NCBI GenBank assembly: GCA_025355255.1
Contig: JANYAA010000233.1
Location: 1 to 5,564, forward strand
From: Chloroflexota bacterium
GTDB lineage: Bacteria; Chloroflexota; Limnocylindria; Limnocylindrales; CSP1-4
DNA length: 5,564 bases
Direction of reading: 5' to 3'
Each line of letters begins with the position of its first letter. The first letter of the stretch is position 1. The notes beneath the pieces are model-generated. The model made no database searches, was not told the DNA's origin, and was given only the letters and a program-made list of their open reading frames with translations. The translations under genes were made by a program, and so were the position numbers. This document shows, in pieces, positions 4,845 through 5,564 of the stretch.

Positions 4845-5564
4845 TCAGCATTCCGCAGCCGCGTCCAGCGCCGCGAGCGCGGCGGGCAGCTCCCCGATGT
4901 CCGTGATCACCAGATCGGCCGCCACCGATGCGTCGCGTTCGCTGGCGGGCAGCGGCGAGTCCGCCGGTCTGGCGGTCAGCCAGGCGGCACGCCACCCAGC
5001 GCCCTTGGCGCCCACGACATCCGCCGCCCAGTCGTCTCCGACGTGAAGCACCGCGCCCGGCGCCGGATTGCCGAGCGCCTCGCGTGCGGCCGCGAAGATC
5101 CGCGGGTGCGGCTTGATGGTGCCCACCCGCTGCGACACGACGATGGCCTGGAGGTATGGCATCCAGCCTGCCGCCGCTGCATAGCGGTCGATGGAGGCGG
5201 CGAGCGGCCAGTTGGACAGAATGGCCACGCGGTGACTGCCTGCCAGGGCGCGGATCACGCCGAGCGCCGCCGGGTGGGCCGGCACTGCCGTGACAAACGC
5301 CGCCGAGTAGACATCTACAGCCCACGTGATCTCGGCCTCATCGGATAGGAGCGCCGCCGCAACATCGTTCCAGCGGTCTTCTCGGGCTGGGACGGGCATC
5401 CCGCGGAGCCGCGCGAGGATCCGGCCAATCCGCAGCGCCATGTCCACTTCGCGGAACTGCGGCACCTCCTCGCGGAACTGGCGCTCACGCTCCTCCGCCC
5501 AGAACGCTCGCACCGTGGCGACGTCGAACGGCCCAAGTCGTTCTGCCATCGCCTCCACCGTGGC
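4845..5564 (-). CDS. HAD-superfamily hydrolase (subfamily IA-like), N-terminus cut by window edge
   Basis: The frame is open to the right edge, so the true start and motif I (the DxD nucleophile loop) lie outside the window. A GTG at 5558 is in frame but would give a protein without its nucleophile. Numbering from that GTG, an alpha-helical cap of C1 type occupies about 5-92. Motif II is VAILSNW (111-117, S115), motif III is the lysine in VGTIKPHPRIF (145-155, K149), and motif IV is HVGDDWAAD (172-180, D175, D176, D180) followed by the typical GAKGAGWRAAWL stretch. These mark a Mg-dependent phosphatase or dehalogenase-type hydrolase of the IA group; the small-molecule phosphate ester it acts on cannot be deduced. 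The stop (TGA) is 35 bp before the chosen membrane-protein start, or overlaps the alternative start at 4851. It may head the same operon. Confidence 0.88.
   Translation of the reverse strand, partial: ATVEAMAERLGPFDVATVRAFWAEERERQFREEVPQFREVDMALRIGRILARLRGMPVPAREDRWNDVAAALLSDEAEITWAVDVYSAAFVTAVPAHPAALGVIRALAGSHRVAILSNWPLAASIDRYAAAAGWMPYLQAIVVSQRVGTIKPHPRIFAAAREALGNPAPGAVLHVGDDWAADVVGAKGAGWRAAWLTARPADSPLPASERDASVAADLVITDIGELPAALAALDAAAEC

Noticed and set aside
4852..5325. Upstream extension of the membrane-protein frame through the HAD gene (start at 5325)
   Set aside because: This part is rich in Arg/Gly and overlaps the HAD coding frame, which holds motifs II-IV. Only the hydrophobic C-terminal part is plausible as protein.
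1..5564. CRISPR arrays, insertion sequences, tRNA or rRNA genes, phage or defence systems
   Set aside because: I found no spaced direct repeats, transposase-like proteins, terminal inverted repeats or cloverleaf sequences. Coding density is high with ordinary metabolic families.

Overview
The window is GC-rich bacterial DNA. Every gene I can support lies on the minus strand, so the genes read from high to low coordinates. The mix of frequent GTG starts, very short or overlapping gene junctions, two ATG starts without a Shine-Dalgarno sequence, and a CpaE/TadZ-type protein fits an environmental Chloroflexota or actinobacterial-type genome. This assignment is a guess from style; no rRNA or marker gene is present to confirm it.

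Layout in transcription order: a HAD-superfamily hydrolase cut by the right edge (5564-4845); a small four-helix membrane protein of unknown function (4809-4435); an M20D amidohydrolase of the PM20D2/AbgB type (4426-3209); a GNAT N-acetyltransferase (3194-2691); a leader of about 168 bp; an agmatinase-type ureohydrolase (2522-1452); a class I SAM-dependent methyltransferase (1455-652); a 99-bp gap with a perfect hairpin; and the N-terminal part of a CpaE/TadZ-like Flp-pilus ATPase cut by the left edge (552-1).

The membrane-protein/M20D/GNAT run has gaps of 8 and 14 bp, and the ureohydrolase/methyltransferase pair overlaps by 4 bp, so each looks co-transcribed. Together they could form a small salvage or detoxification unit for amide-linked and guanidino compounds (deacylation by M20D, urea release by the ureohydrolase, acetyl and methyl transfer by the other two). 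That pathway is inference; no substrate can be read from the sequence. The CpaE-like gene is probably a separate unit belonging to a Tad/Flp pilus locus to the left.

I see no CRISPR array, mobile element, tRNA, rRNA or defence system, and no clearly undescribed system. The most interesting signals are two SD-less ATG starts that share a TAnnnT-7 nt-ATG arrangement suggesting leaderless mRNAs, the ureohydrolase/M20D neighbourhood with unknown substrate, and the degenerate receiver and nucleotide-binding motifs of the CpaE-like protein.
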